A stretch of DNA of 64,000 nucleotides from Algoriphagus yeomjeoni (GTDB lineage Bacteria; Bacteroidota; Bacteroidia; Cytophagales; Cyclobacteriaceae), in contig NZ_QLLK01000007.1 in assembly GCF_003259505.1 (NCBI RefSeq), forward strand, positions 236,763 to 300,762. The letters are read 5' to 3'. The notes beneath the pieces are model-generated. The model saw only the letters and a list, made by a program, of their open reading frames with translations, searched no databases and had not been told where the DNA came from. Position 1 is the first letter of the stretch. Each line of letters begins with the position of its first letter. Positions 1 through 8,820 of the stretch are shown in pieces. The position numbers were made by a program, and so were the translations under genes.

Positions 1-1518
1 TCTAGTAGTATTTCCAGTATGATCAGATAAAAAGTCAGCTCTCTGCTTGGCTGTTTTCAGACTTACCCATTCAGACGAAGGATAGCTATACATCTCCAAC
101 TTATCGCCAATTGAGATCCACCCGGAATCCAAGCTCACAAAGCTCCCAGACTTAGAAAAAGGATTGACAAGGGACTGTTGAAGAAAAACTGAATCAGATT
201 CAATTTTTATAAAATTATCTTCAAACTCTTTCTTATTTACCAAAACTTCTCCACTCATTCCCGTAAAAACAGGTTGCATTAGTTCTATTCCGCCTGCTTG
301 CTGTGGCAACATTGCGCTAAGAATTTTTTGCCAAATCTCTTGATACCTGAGACTATCGCCAGCCAATTTGACAGGAAAAGTCTGCCCAAGTAGGCTCACT
401 CCCACTTTCGCATTTCCGACTTGCTGCACTGCAAATCCCTTCTCAAAAAGTACTTTTTGTGCGATGACTTCTTCGAATTCAAATGGCGCTGATTCCAAAT
501 CAGTTTCTATCCTCCGACTTTCTTCATTCGTGCTTCTGTTGGTCTTGAAATTGGTCTCAAGAGCCTTATTAATCGAAGAAATATCATTTGCTACATCGGT
601 TAGGTTCATCACCAAAACCGAAGCACCGTCGGCAATTGCTTCCTGAATTGATTTCTTTTTCAGTTGGGCCGGATCTATAACCAAAAACTGCAGAGAATCC
701 GTTTCCGCTCTTCCTGATGTGATAGTTGCGCTTTTGGAGATGTCGATTTTCTCGCTCACATTTTCACCAGAAGCAATAAGGAACTGGCTCAAAAAGCGGA
801 TCTCTGAGGTTGGAAACGCAAATTGCAAGCTATATCTAATAGGCTTGGCTGCTGTTGTGAAAAAGTTGATACTTCCATAAAGGCTATCGTTAACCATCAA
901 ATCCAGCTGATTTCTTCCCAAAATGCTAGCTGGAAATTGAATTGAAAAGATACCTGAACTTGGTGCTACTCTTGTTTCGCTGAGCAATTCTCCTTGCTGA
1001 GATAAAGAGATTTTCAAGGAATCTTGGGCTACAATTCTCCCATTTATAGTCTGCATTTCACCTTTTCGGAGGATTCCTTTCCATTCTAAAAATGAAATTG
1101 AACTAGGTTCAGATTCCGAAATCCATAGAATCTCCTTCTCACCCAAACTCAATAAATCAACCTTGGAAAAGTCATTACCAAGTAAGTAAACAGGGTTTCC
1201 TTCTCCTTTATACTTGGTGATATCATAGGATTTTTTCAGATCCAGACTATCCCGAAAATAATTGAGGGTACTCTTTTGGGTAGATCCTGAATACACCAAA
1301 ACGGCTTGCTCAGGATTGCTTGACCTCCAACTAGGCTGAAAAATATACCCAATCAAAAGTAGTGAGAAGAGTGCATTCAAGCTGCCTTTTATGGCTTTTC
1401 CCGAAGGTTTCAAATCCGACTTTCCAATCCAAAAGAGCTGAACCACCAAAATAGTCAGAATCACCACGGCGAATAGCCAAGCCCAAATCCATGATAGTAT
1501 AGGTTCGAAATGAATCAT
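1..1518 (-). CDS. Membrane-anchored protein of MoxR/Bat-type operon (3' end outside window)
   Basis: An open frame of at least 505 codons runs off the left edge without a stop, so the C-terminus is missing. It starts MIHFEPIL, followed by a hydrophobic segment at about residues 9-28 and a second at about 44-60, then a long extracytoplasmic region rich in beta-type sequence. Its ATG overlaps the TGA of the upstream gene by four bases, so it is the sixth translationally coupled gene of the operon. Its position and topology resemble the large membrane proteins that accompany BatA-like genes in Bacteroidota. I see no catalytic motif. The function is unknown; a role in a cell-envelope complex with the MoxR/DUF58 pair is inferred from context only. 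Confidence 0.75.
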   Translation of the reverse strand, partial: MIHFEPILSWIWAWLFAVVILTILVVQLFWIGKSDLKPSGKAIKGSLNALFSLLLIGYIFQPSWRSSNPEQAVLVYSGSTQKSTLNYFRDSLDLKKSYDITKYKGEGNPVYLLGNDFSKVDLLSLGEKEILWISESEPSSISFLEWKGILRKGEMQTINGRIVAQDSLKISLSQQGELLSETRVAPSSGIFSIQFPASILGRNQLDLMVNDSLYGSINFFTTAAKPIRYSLQFAFPTSEIRFLSQFLIASGENVSEKIDISKSATITSGRAETDSLQFLVIDPAQLKKKSIQEAIADGASVLVMNLTDVANDISSINKALETNFKTNRSTNEESRRIETDLESAPFEFEEVIAQKVLFEKGFAVQQVGNAKVGVSLLGQTFPVKLAGDSLRYQEIWQKILSAMLPQQAGGIELMQPVFTGMSGEVLVNKKEFEDNFIKIESDSVFLQQSLVNPFSKSGSFVSLDSGWISIGDKLEMYSYPSSEWVSLKTAKQRADFLSDHTGNTTR

Positions 1519-3683
1519 TGCAGCTTGCTCCAAAAGGCTTTTTCCAATTTTTGATTTTTGAGAAAAGATGCATTTACACCTTCACTTTGAGCGATCAGCG
1601 GATAGAGTTTTTGGAAAAGTAGCTTCCTGCCCTCTTCATCAATTTTACCAGAATTCAGCTCCTGAAGCTCCAATAAAACCGACCAATCCTGCATTCCGGT
1701 ATAATTCATTCGCTCAGTCCATAGCTCACCGAATTTCTGCACCACTGCTTTATCATTTGCTGAAAGTTCCTGCTTTGGAAGTAATCCTAACACTTGAGAA
1801 GCTAAAGGTGCGAGGCGATTTTCCACTTCTATTTGCTCCTTTTCAAGTTGATTTTTTAGATCGTCCAGATCACCAGTCAGTCTCTTTTCCTCTTCTTTAA
1901 GCGGTGGAGGGTCAAAACCCGATCTTTTCACATAAGCCCGAGATTTTTGCTGTACTGTCTTAAGGTACTCCAGCGCTTTTATCTGAAAAGGCAATGCTTT
2001 CTCAGGTTCGAACAAGCGAAGGTGCAACTCAGATTCCCACATTTCCTCTATGGCAAGTTTCAGCAGGTATAGCGAGGATGTTTGATCAACCTCAGCTTTG
2101 GTTTTAGTCTGGGTATTGTTCAGAAATGCACTCATAAGCCCCCCAAGCCCATCTTCACCTGTATTCTGTGGTGCTGTTACAGCAGTGCTGTCTTTAGTTG
2201 CAGTTTCTTTGGTAGGAGTAAGATTAGGAACAATTCCTTCATGACTGTGATCATGATCGTGTCCTGCAAGGAAATCTACTGCCTCGGAGCCAGCATTTGT
2301 GTCTGAGTTTTCCTCACCCAAATACTGCCCATAGCGCATCCGAAGAAGCTTCTGATCACTCCCGATTTCATTGGAAGTAGAATTAAACTCTTTCTCAGAC
2401 TTGCTCTTTTTTGTGGAAATTAAGTTCTCCGTATCAATGATAATTTGTCGCTGACTACGAAAATACTCCGGCATCACATGAATTGCCATCCCTATCAATT
2501 CCTGTTCATCCACACCCGTAGAGTCCACATAATTGATAAAATAGGTGTCGCTTCGCGAAAAGTTGGGTTCAGGCAATCTATTATCCATAGCCGCCCAGTA
2601 GTAGTATAACTCATCGCCAGGATTGAAATCAAAGGAATTCAAATCAAGGGTAACAGTGAGGTCTCGGGACTTAAAATTCTGCTGAGGAATGGGTATACGA
2701 CTTTCCCTAAATCTCACATTTTCACCGGAGCCTCTTGCCAGCGTAGCTACCAAAAACACCTCCTTAACAACAAAATCATCCGAGACTTTTGCGGCTACTG
2801 AAATGGTTTTTGGATCCTTGGTAAAGTGGTATTTGTAGAGTTCTTTTTCAGTTGGCTGAATCACTGGAGCCAAATCGTCTATCGCCTGCAGTGGAAAGAA
2901 ACCAGTCTCAAAAACGACCTGCCCATCTTTGCTGGCCCTAAGAGCATAAATCCCTGAATTTACCACGCGGTCACGGAGAGTAAAACTATCTTCATTTTTG
3001 GCAAACTCAAGCCCATCTCCATTTGAGTTAATGAGTTCAAGCTTTAAGTCCTGTGAGTTTGAAAGCGAAATAACCCATTCTACATCAGAGTTTTTGATGG
3101 CTTCTATCTCAAGTTCTGATTGAGTCACTTTTGGTAAGCGAGTATATCCCGGAGGAACGATGTTAACCTCAGTAGATGTCAGCTCAATTGGTAAATTGAC
3201 CGCTGCAATTGCTGGTGATTTATACTCATGTTTAGACAGAGTAAGTGGAGAATTTGTCTCTGGAGAACTCAAGTGGTATAACCCAAAAACACTTGATGCA
3301 ATCGCCAACGCAACCAAAAATGGCCCTGTATTCTTGAACCAAAGACTAATATCGCCACCTCGGAATTGCTCATTCACCCGCTCGAATTGAAGCTTTTCAG
3401 CTGTATTTTTATCAGCTTTATCAAGGAGTTCCAAACTGAATTCCAAATCCTGAAACTGCTCGTGCATCACCCGAACTGCCTGAAATCGCTTACTTCGGAA
3501 CAATCCCAGAAAATGAGCTGCTACACCAAAACTCGCTAAAAGCACTAAACCAATAGCCAGAGTAGAAGTCGTGAAAATCATCGAAAATATGGCTACGGAT
3601 AACCCTGCAAGAAAAGCTTTCAGAGCAGTTTGTATTCTCAGCTGCTTGTCAATTCTTACGATATACTGCTCGATCTTGCTCAT
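1515..3683 (-). CDS. Large membrane protein, DUF4175-like, of MoxR/Bat-type operon
   Basis: This is a 722-residue protein with two N-terminal hydrophobic stretches (about residues 20-60) and another near 120-140, then a long soluble region ending in a charged, probably coiled-coil section (about 560-680). A His/Asp-rich patch (HDHDHSHE, about residue 475) could bind metal but may be only a linker. The architecture, one membrane anchor cluster followed by a large periplasmic part, matches the DUF4175-type proteins found next to BatA and DUF58 genes. It overlaps the preceding BatA-like gene and the following gene by four bases each. The biochemical activity is unknown. Confidence 0.75.
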   Translation of the reverse strand: MSKIEQYIVRIDKQLRIQTALKAFLAGLSVAIFSMIFTTSTLAIGLVLLASFGVAAHFLGLFRSKRFQAVRVMHEQFQDLEFSLELLDKADKNTAEKLQFERVNEQFRGGDISLWFKNTGPFLVALAIASSVFGLYHLSSPETNSPLTLSKHEYKSPAIAAVNLPIELTSTEVNIVPPGYTRLPKVTQSELEIEAIKNSDVEWVISLSNSQDLKLELINSNGDGLEFAKNEDSFTLRDRVVNSGIYALRASKDGQVVFETGFFPLQAIDDLAPVIQPTEKELYKYHFTKDPKTISVAAKVSDDFVVKEVFLVATLARGSGENVRFRESRIPIPQQNFKSRDLTVTLDLNSFDFNPGDELYYYWAAMDNRLPEPNFSRSDTYFINYVDSTGVDEQELIGMAIHVMPEYFRSQRQIIIDTENLISTKKSKSEKEFNSTSNEIGSDQKLLRMRYGQYLGEENSDTNAGSEAVDFLAGHDHDHSHEGIVPNLTPTKETATKDSTAVTAPQNTGEDGLGGLMSAFLNNTQTKTKAEVDQTSSLYLLKLAIEEMWESELHLRLFEPEKALPFQIKALEYLKTVQQKSRAYVKRSGFDPPPLKEEEKRLTGDLDDLKNQLEKEQIEVENRLAPLASQVLGLLPKQELSANDKAVVQKFGELWTERMNYTGMQDWSVLLELQELNSGKIDEEGRKLLFQKLYPLIAQSEGVNASFLKNQKLEKAFWSKLQ

Positions 3684-4852
3684 ATCCCTTGTCGGTTAGC
3701 TAAGAATCGCTCCGCAGCAAAACACACCGTGAAAAGCCCTAGTAACAACAAATTGAGATTGCCTCTCTTTTCCTGAGCACGCTCACTTTCCACCAAAAAC
3801 CTATTTTCCAGTTGCCCTCGACTTAGTGGTACATCTTTTTTCTCAACACCAGAAAAGTCTAAAAACCTCTCGAGAATCACTTCAGGAAGCTTTCCTGATT
3901 GAACTAGTTCTGAGTGCTCAAAGTCCAATTGATCCGACAAGGAAATCAGATTGGATCGCTCAGCAAAAGAGAAAGTATCAGAGACAAAGTAGATTTTATC
4001 TAGAGTATCCACTTTTGGAGGATTTGCAGTAAAAATCAAAGTAGCATCCTCCATACTTTCCTCCTCCACAAAATCAAACCCATAAACCTCGGTAATCGCA
4101 TCAAGTGACGCTTGTACAAATACTCGCTCAGAATCGGTTATTTCGCCCAGAAAGTAAGTGAAAAGCGCTTTGTCCAAGTTGATCACTGAAGCCTCTCCTA
4201 AGGCATCAGAAATAGAATCCAGTAACCCATTTTCACCTATTTCAAGAGCTTTTACTCCATCAATTGATATCACTTGAGTCCCTGATTTGAGAAGTTCAGC
4301 ACTGCCTAGAAAGAGATTTGGCTTAAGAGGACTTAGGTAGAAATCAGATTTCAGGGCATTCACAGAATTGCTCAGATAGAGATTGAGCGAAGTCGCATCA
4401 GGAGAGATCTTGTCTAGAGCAGCTTGCAAATCGAACACTTTTCCACCCTCTTCTAAATCCTCCAAGCTTTCAATTGGCGTCAGGTTTTCATCTGCCCAAT
4501 AGACTTCTTCTTCATTTTCTAAAGCTTGCTGAAGTTCAAATTTATACTCTTCTGCCAGTTGCATATCGGGCTGAAATAGATGAAAGATTCTAGGCTCAGC
4601 AATGGTATTTGTGGAGGAAAAATAAAGCTGACTCAGCAGCAAAACCAATAATATCAGCATGAGTATTCTCAGCAAAAGAACCAAGAAATTCTCCAATCGA
4701 ACCCCCTTAGCAACTGAACTTTCCTGTTCGGAGAGCCAGTGCATTGCCGCCCAATGAATCACCTGACCTTTCTTGCCTTGCCACAGGTGGATGAGGATTG
4801 GGATGCTGATTCCAAGCAAACCCCAAAGCAATATGGGCTGAAGAAACTGCAT
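3680..4852 (-). CDS. BatA-domain (aerotolerance regulator N-terminal) membrane protein
   Basis: This 390-residue protein begins with the classic BatA N-terminal signature, a first transmembrane helix (FLQPILLWGLLGISIPILIH), then W-rich HWAAMHWL, then a second helix (LVLLLRILMLILLVLLL) around residues 55-75. A hydrophobic helix near the C-terminus (about 368-385) closes a large extracytoplasmic loop. There is no MIDAS motif, so this is not a von Willebrand A protein despite the BatA-type start. It sits between DUF58 and the DUF4175-like gene with one- and four-base overlaps. It probably anchors a periplasmic complex, which is inference from operon position. Confidence 0.85.
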   Translation of the reverse strand: MQFLQPILLWGLLGISIPILIHLWQGKKGQVIHWAAMHWLSEQESSVAKGVRLENFLVLLLRILMLILLVLLLSQLYFSSTNTIAEPRIFHLFQPDMQLAEEYKFELQQALENEEEVYWADENLTPIESLEDLEEGGKVFDLQAALDKISPDATSLNLYLSNSVNALKSDFYLSPLKPNLFLGSAELLKSGTQVISIDGVKALEIGENGLLDSISDALGEASVINLDKALFTYFLGEITDSERVFVQASLDAITEVYGFDFVEEESMEDATLIFTANPPKVDTLDKIYFVSDTFSFAERSNLISLSDQLDFEHSELVQSGKLPEVILERFLDFSGVEKKDVPLSRGQLENRFLVESERAQEKRGNLNLLLLGLFTVCFAAERFLANRQGI

Positions 4853-5721
4853 CAGGATAGGGATCTTTCGGAAAGAAATTTACTAAGAACAGCTGAAATC
4901 GAATCTGTCAATCGCACTTGAAACAAGTGAACTTTAGGTAGAAGTAGTGAATTCTTAAATCCTGATAAATAAGTTCTTATAGATTCATTATAGATTTTAT
5001 CTATTGCCTTGTTATCCAGAATTACTGAACGATTTGACTCCAAATCATGGAAGTTGAAATTCCCCTTGAGCTCAAACTTTTCCTCCTGCTTTCCTAAAAT
5101 CTGGAACAAGACAATTTCTTTTTTCGGGTGTCGCATTTGCTCCACTATGTCCAGCCACTCATTTCCCTTTTGCAAAAAATCAGAAACGAGAATTATCAAT
5201 TCCTTTTGCTTGCTTTTCAAAACCGGAAAGTCCTGATGAGACACAGGCCATGCTCCGGCGGCTGTCTCCTCTTCCAAAAAATATAGAATGCGCTGGAACG
5301 CTTTTGGCGATGCCGCCACCTTCTGCTCTACCCTACCATCCTTGAGCGCAAAGTAATTCAAGGAATCGCCTTGCAAGTGCGCAAGATAAGAAAGCGAAGC
5401 AAGCAGGTTTTTAGCGTAGTCAAGCCGTTTAATTCCGTTTTCGGTATAGTTCATCGATCCAGAAAGATCTAGCATCATACGTATGCTTAAATGGCTTTCT
5501 GTCTGGGATTCTTTGATCATGTATTTCCCTGAGCGGGAAAAGTACTTCCAATCAATGCGCTTGGGATCATCACCGGGCTCGTAATACCGGTACTGCTCAA
5601 ACTCGGAACCCACACCAACTCGCTTTCCAAGGTGCAGTCCGTTTTTAAGCTGCTCACTAATGATCTTAGCGGCTAGCTTCAAGTTGTTCAGTTTGATGAT
5701 TTCAAGATTACTTGCCTGCAT
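4852..5721 (-). CDS. DUF58 domain protein (vWA-like), MoxR partner
   Basis: This 289-residue protein carries the DUF58 hallmark around residues 35-60 (GVGSEFEQYRYYEPGDDPKRIDW), followed by a vWA-like fold with DLSGSM (about residue 89), the core of a MIDAS metal site. No membrane segment is visible, so it is probably cytoplasmic. MoxR AAA+ ATPases typically act as chaperones for such vWA proteins. The gene overlaps the end of the MoxR gene by 14 bases and the BatA-like start by one base (TGATG), which predicts translational coupling. The identification is strong; the client of the pair is unknown. Confidence 0.92.
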   Translation of the reverse strand: MQASNLEIIKLNNLKLAAKIISEQLKNGLHLGKRVGVGSEFEQYRYYEPGDDPKRIDWKYFSRSGKYMIKESQTESHLSIRMMLDLSGSMNYTENGIKRLDYAKNLLASLSYLAHLQGDSLNYFALKDGRVEQKVAASPKAFQRILYFLEEETAAGAWPVSHQDFPVLKSKQKELIILVSDFLQKGNEWLDIVEQMRHPKKEIVLFQILGKQEEKFELKGNFNFHDLESNRSVILDNKAIDKIYNESIRTYLSGFKNSLLLPKVHLFQVRLTDSISAVLSKFLSERSLS

Positions 5722-6712
5722 GGATAGGAAGCGCTTCTAGGATTTGGGAAATAACCGCATCAGCTTGGACGCTCTCCGCCTCTGCCCTGAAATGCAGGGA
5801 AAGTCTATGTCTCAAAACAGGAAAAGCCAATACCTTGATATCTTCTGGAGTGACAGAATAGCGTCCTTTCACCAGTGCTCTGGCTTTGGCACAAAGAATC
5901 AATGCCTGCCCGGCGCGTGTACCAGCTCCCCACTCTACATAGTCTATAACAGACTGTATTTCTGAAGTATCAGGGCGAGTAGCTCGAATTAACTTATTGA
6001 TGTAAACGAGCAATTGAGAATCAATATGAACTTCTCTTGTAAGCTTTTGCAAGTGTTGAATATCTGAACCGGTAAAAACTACTTCAGGCTTACCCTTGTA
6101 AGTTCCTGTCGTTTTTTCCAATACATCCAATTCCTCCTGCTCGGAAGGATAGCCAAGCTTGATGTATAAAAGGAAGCGATCGAGCTGTGCTTCGGGAAGC
6201 GGATAAGTGCCGGATTGCTCAATGGGATTTTGCGTAGCGATAATCAAAAAAGGAACCGGAAGCGGATGCTGCTGCCCTCCGTAGGTCACTACCTTCTCCT
6301 GCATCGCTTCCAGCAAGGCAGCTTGGGTTTTGGGAGGAGTTCTATTGATCTCATCTGCCAATACCATATTGGCGAAAATAGGCCCACGATTGAACTTGAA
6401 AAACTTCTTTCCTGTCTCGTGATCTTCCTCCAGGATCTCAGTGCCCAAAATATCTCCTGGCATCAGATCTGGAGTGAATTGAATTCTTTTAAAATTCAAC
6501 TCCATTCCTTGTGAAAGGGAATTTACCATCAAGGTTTTTGCCAAGCCCGGAACACCTTCAAGAAGGCAGTGACCGCCTGCAAAAAGGGTAATGATGATCT
6601 CCTCGATCACAGATTCCTGACCGACGATTACTTTTGCAATCTCCTTTTTGAGCTGAGGAATCTTAGCCACCAGCTCCTGATATAATGTTAAATCTGTGTT
6701 TTCCAAAATCAT
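5708..6712 (-). CDS. MoxR family AAA+ ATPase
   Basis: This 334-residue protein has a Walker A (GVPGLAKT, about 57-64), Walker B (LADEINR, about 117-123), a GGQQ insert characteristic of MoxR proteins, sensor 1 (ATQNP, about 158-162) and an arginine-rich C-terminal lid. Length and motifs match MoxR. MoxR proteins use ATP hydrolysis to mature or remodel partner vWA proteins, here the adjacent DUF58 product. Its ATG overlaps the stop of the DUF4159 gene by one base (TAATG). This is the best-identified member of the six-gene unit. Confidence 0.95.
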   Translation of the reverse strand: MILENTDLTLYQELVAKIPQLKKEIAKVIVGQESVIEEIIITLFAGGHCLLEGVPGLAKTLMVNSLSQGMELNFKRIQFTPDLMPGDILGTEILEEDHETGKKFFKFNRGPIFANMVLADEINRTPPKTQAALLEAMQEKVVTYGGQQHPLPVPFLIIATQNPIEQSGTYPLPEAQLDRFLLYIKLGYPSEQEELDVLEKTTGTYKGKPEVVFTGSDIQHLQKLTREVHIDSQLLVYINKLIRATRPDTSEIQSVIDYVEWGAGTRAGQALILCAKARALVKGRYSVTPEDIKVLAFPVLRHRLSLHFRAEAESVQADAVISQILEALPIHAGK

Positions 6713-7326
6713 TATGTTATTGCATAAACCACTATGTTGACTCCAAACTTGGTATTATCAACCTTTAAGAATCGCTTGTTTCTGAAGTCATAATCCCACT
6801 CACAGCCGTAATCTTTATTGCTATAAAGAACTCCAATTCTGCCATTTACGACAATAGCTTTCAAGTAATCATGAATGAGGTCATCTCCCCAGCCGTTAAG
6901 CTCGAATGAAGTAGCCGGCGGGCCATCTTCGAATTCAAAGAAGCAGGAATAAATTGGGTGGTTATTGGGGATTTTCTGGAGCGCATCAGCTCCAAAGGTT
7001 TTAGCCATTTCGGCTTCAAAGGATTTTGCGAAAAGCCCATCAATGTCATGATTGCAATCATCAGCAAAGACAAAGCCTCCGTTTTCTACATAAGTCTTGA
7101 AGTTCTGACGTTCTTCAGTAGAGAACTCCACCAACTTATGTCCACTGATATAGCAGAAGGGACTTTTGAAAATCTCCTTACTACTCAGCTCAACTATTTT
7201 TTCCTTCTCATCCACTGGAATGGTAGTATATTCTACCAAGGAATTGAGCAGGTTGATCGGCATTCGCTGATCTGTGTCCCAATTGCCGGAATTGTATTTT
7301 ATTCTGGTGAAAAAGAAAGGTTGCAT
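6712..7326 (-). CDS. DUF4159 domain protein
   Basis: This 204-residue protein matches DUF4159 in length and sequence: FTRIKYNSGNWDTDQRMPINLL at the start, YISGHKLVEFSTEERQNFKTYVENGGFVFADDC in the middle and a C-terminal NIVVYAIT. The fold is expected to be glutamine-amidotransferase-like, but I see no Cys-His-Glu triad. No signal peptide is apparent at this start. It is the first gene of the operon, and the region upstream to the pmbA-like gene is filled by short tandem repeats. DUF4159 proteins often accompany BatA/MoxR genes; their role is not established. Confidence 0.88.
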   Translation of the reverse strand: MQPFFFTRIKYNSGNWDTDQRMPINLLNSLVEYTTIPVDEKEKIVELSSKEIFKSPFCYISGHKLVEFSTEERQNFKTYVENGGFVFADDCNHDIDGLFAKSFEAEMAKTFGADALQKIPNNHPIYSCFFEFEDGPPATSFELNGWGDDLIHDYLKAIVVNGRIGVLYSNKDYGCEWDYDFRNKRFLKVDNTKFGVNIVVYAIT

Positions 7327-7350
7327 TTCGGTGATTAGTAAGCAGTGATC

Positions 7351-7402
7351 AGTCGCAGTAGTCAGTCACAGTAGTCAGTCGCAGTAGTCAGTCGCAGTGA
7401 AC
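7351..7402. repeat. 13-bp direct tandem repeat, four units
   Basis: Four consecutive units of AGTCGCAGTAGTC or one-base variants occur in register at 7351, 7364, 7377 and 7390 (the last one diverges at its end). They lie between the DUF4159 start and the pmbA-like stop, in the spacer where the operon promoter should be. Confidence 0.85.
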
Positions 7403-7420
7403 AAATCGTAATCATGGACG

Positions 7421-7489
7421 ACTGTAAACCGAGACTGCAAACTGACCACTGTAAACTGACCACTGTAAACTGTAAACTGATTTAAACTG
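7421..7489. repeat. Short tandem repeat based on ACTGACCACTGTAA
   Basis: A second low-complexity array built from ACTGTAA and ACTGACC blocks (two full 14-bp units plus partial ones) ends at the stop codon of the pmbA-like gene. The words read like the opposite-strand version of the preceding CAGT-rich array, so the whole spacer could form alternative hairpins. Confidence 0.75.
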
Positions 7490-8804
7490 CGTCTGACAAA
7501 CTAGTGAACGTAAAGTCCCGAATCTTCATCGCAGGAATTAGATCACCTCCTACTCGCTGAGGTTTGCCCATTGATTCAATATTGTTCAACATGATAATCG
7601 GACTTTCGTTGAATCGGAAGTTTTTCACAGGGAATTTGATCTGACCATTCTCAATGTAGAAAGTACCGTCACGGGTCAAACCAGTAAACAACAAGGTCTG
7701 AGGATCGACAGCTCTGATGTACCAGAATCTAGTCACAAGCACACCTCTTTCGGTACTTTTGATCATATCTGCAATGGATTCATTTCCACCAGCGAAGATA
7801 TAGCCACCTCTTCCGGGACTTGAGAGCGGTGGTACACCTTGCTTCTCTGCCCAATAGCGCGAATAGGCAAGATTTTTTACCACTCCATTTTCTACCCAGG
7901 TAGTCTTTTGCCGTGGCAGGCCATCGCCATCCCAAGGAGACGTAGGAATTTCTGTATTGGTAGGATCAGAAGTGATGGTCACACGCTCGTCAAATAACTT
8001 CTCTCCAAGTCGGGTTCCACCGCCTTTTTTACTCATAAAGCTTCGTCCCTCGTCAGCACTTCTGGCATCAAAGCCTCTTGTGAGCAAGCCTAGCAAATCT
8101 CCGGCTGCTGTAGGCTCCAATATCACGGTATATTTACCTGGCTCGATTGCCTGTGCATTTGCAGAAGCTTGCGCCTTTTGCATCGCGATGCTGGTCACAT
8201 CTTTCGAGTTCAAAAGATTGACATCATTGAAATCACGTGTAGCATATCCAGATCCTGTCCCGTCGGTAGTTCTCACTGTGATAGAAAAATCCACCGAGGT
8301 GCTCGTATTATAACCGAATAGCCCTTTACTATTTCCAGTTGCTACGAACCCTGAGAAGTCTTCCAAGTAACCTGCAGCCGTCAGATCTCCTACACTGCTC
8401 ACTTCGATACTATCTCCAGCTAACTTAGCACGGAATTCTGGATCAATTTTATCGGTAGCCGCACTGAATGTCGCTGCTGCAGGATAAGTTTGGGGTCCAA
8501 GCATCGGCATGTACTCCGGATTTTCTGGAGCTAACTTTGCGATTTCCTCCGCTCGTGCTACGACTTTTTTGAGCGATTCATCATCTAGTTCACTGGTGGA
8601 TGATGATCCCACTTTTTTGCCAAACACCGAATTGACACTTAGTCGAATTTCGTTGGTTTCACCACTGGTGTTGACCGTGTTTCTGGCGTATCTAATATTG
8701 CCTGTTCTTCCCCCGAAAATGGAAACTTCCATCTCGTCCGCCTTGGAATAGGAAAGTACTTTATCTATAATTTGCATTGCTTGTTCTCTAGTTAATATGG
8801 CCAT
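7482..8804 (-). CDS. pmbA: TldE/PmbA-family protein
   Basis: This 440-residue protein is the usual length of PmbA (TldE), the non-catalytic partner of TldD. Recognisable parts are the N-terminal helical domain with RYARNTVNTSGE (about 34-45), EPTAAGDLL (about 232) in the place of the TldD zinc helix, and the C-terminal GLTRDGTFYIENGQIKFPVKNFRFNES block typical of the superfamily. As in other PmbA proteins the HExxxH motif is absent. It follows the tldD-like gene by 16 bases on the same strand, so the two should be co-transcribed and form the TldD/TldE heterodimeric protease, known for degrading unfolded peptides and trimming some peptide natural products. Confidence 0.92.
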   Translation of the reverse strand: MAILTREQAMQIIDKVLSYSKADEMEVSIFGGRTGNIRYARNTVNTSGETNEIRLSVNSVFGKKVGSSSTSELDDESLKKVVARAEEIAKLAPENPEYMPMLGPQTYPAAATFSAATDKIDPEFRAKLAGDSIEVSSVGDLTAAGYLEDFSGFVATGNSKGLFGYNTSTSVDFSITVRTTDGTGSGYATRDFNDVNLLNSKDVTSIAMQKAQASANAQAIEPGKYTVILEPTAAGDLLGLLTRGFDARSADEGRSFMSKKGGGTRLGEKLFDERVTITSDPTNTEIPTSPWDGDGLPRQKTTWVENGVVKNLAYSRYWAEKQGVPPLSSPGRGGYIFAGGNESIADMIKSTERGVLVTRFWYIRAVDPQTLLFTGLTRDGTFYIENGQIKFPVKNFRFNESPIIMLNNIESMGKPQRVGGDLIPAMKIRDFTFTSLSDAV

Positions 8805-8820
8805 AATTTCCGCGTTGAGG

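Noticed and set aside
7351..7489. A CRISPR array.
   Set aside because: Units are 13-14 bp without spacers, and no cas gene is nearby.
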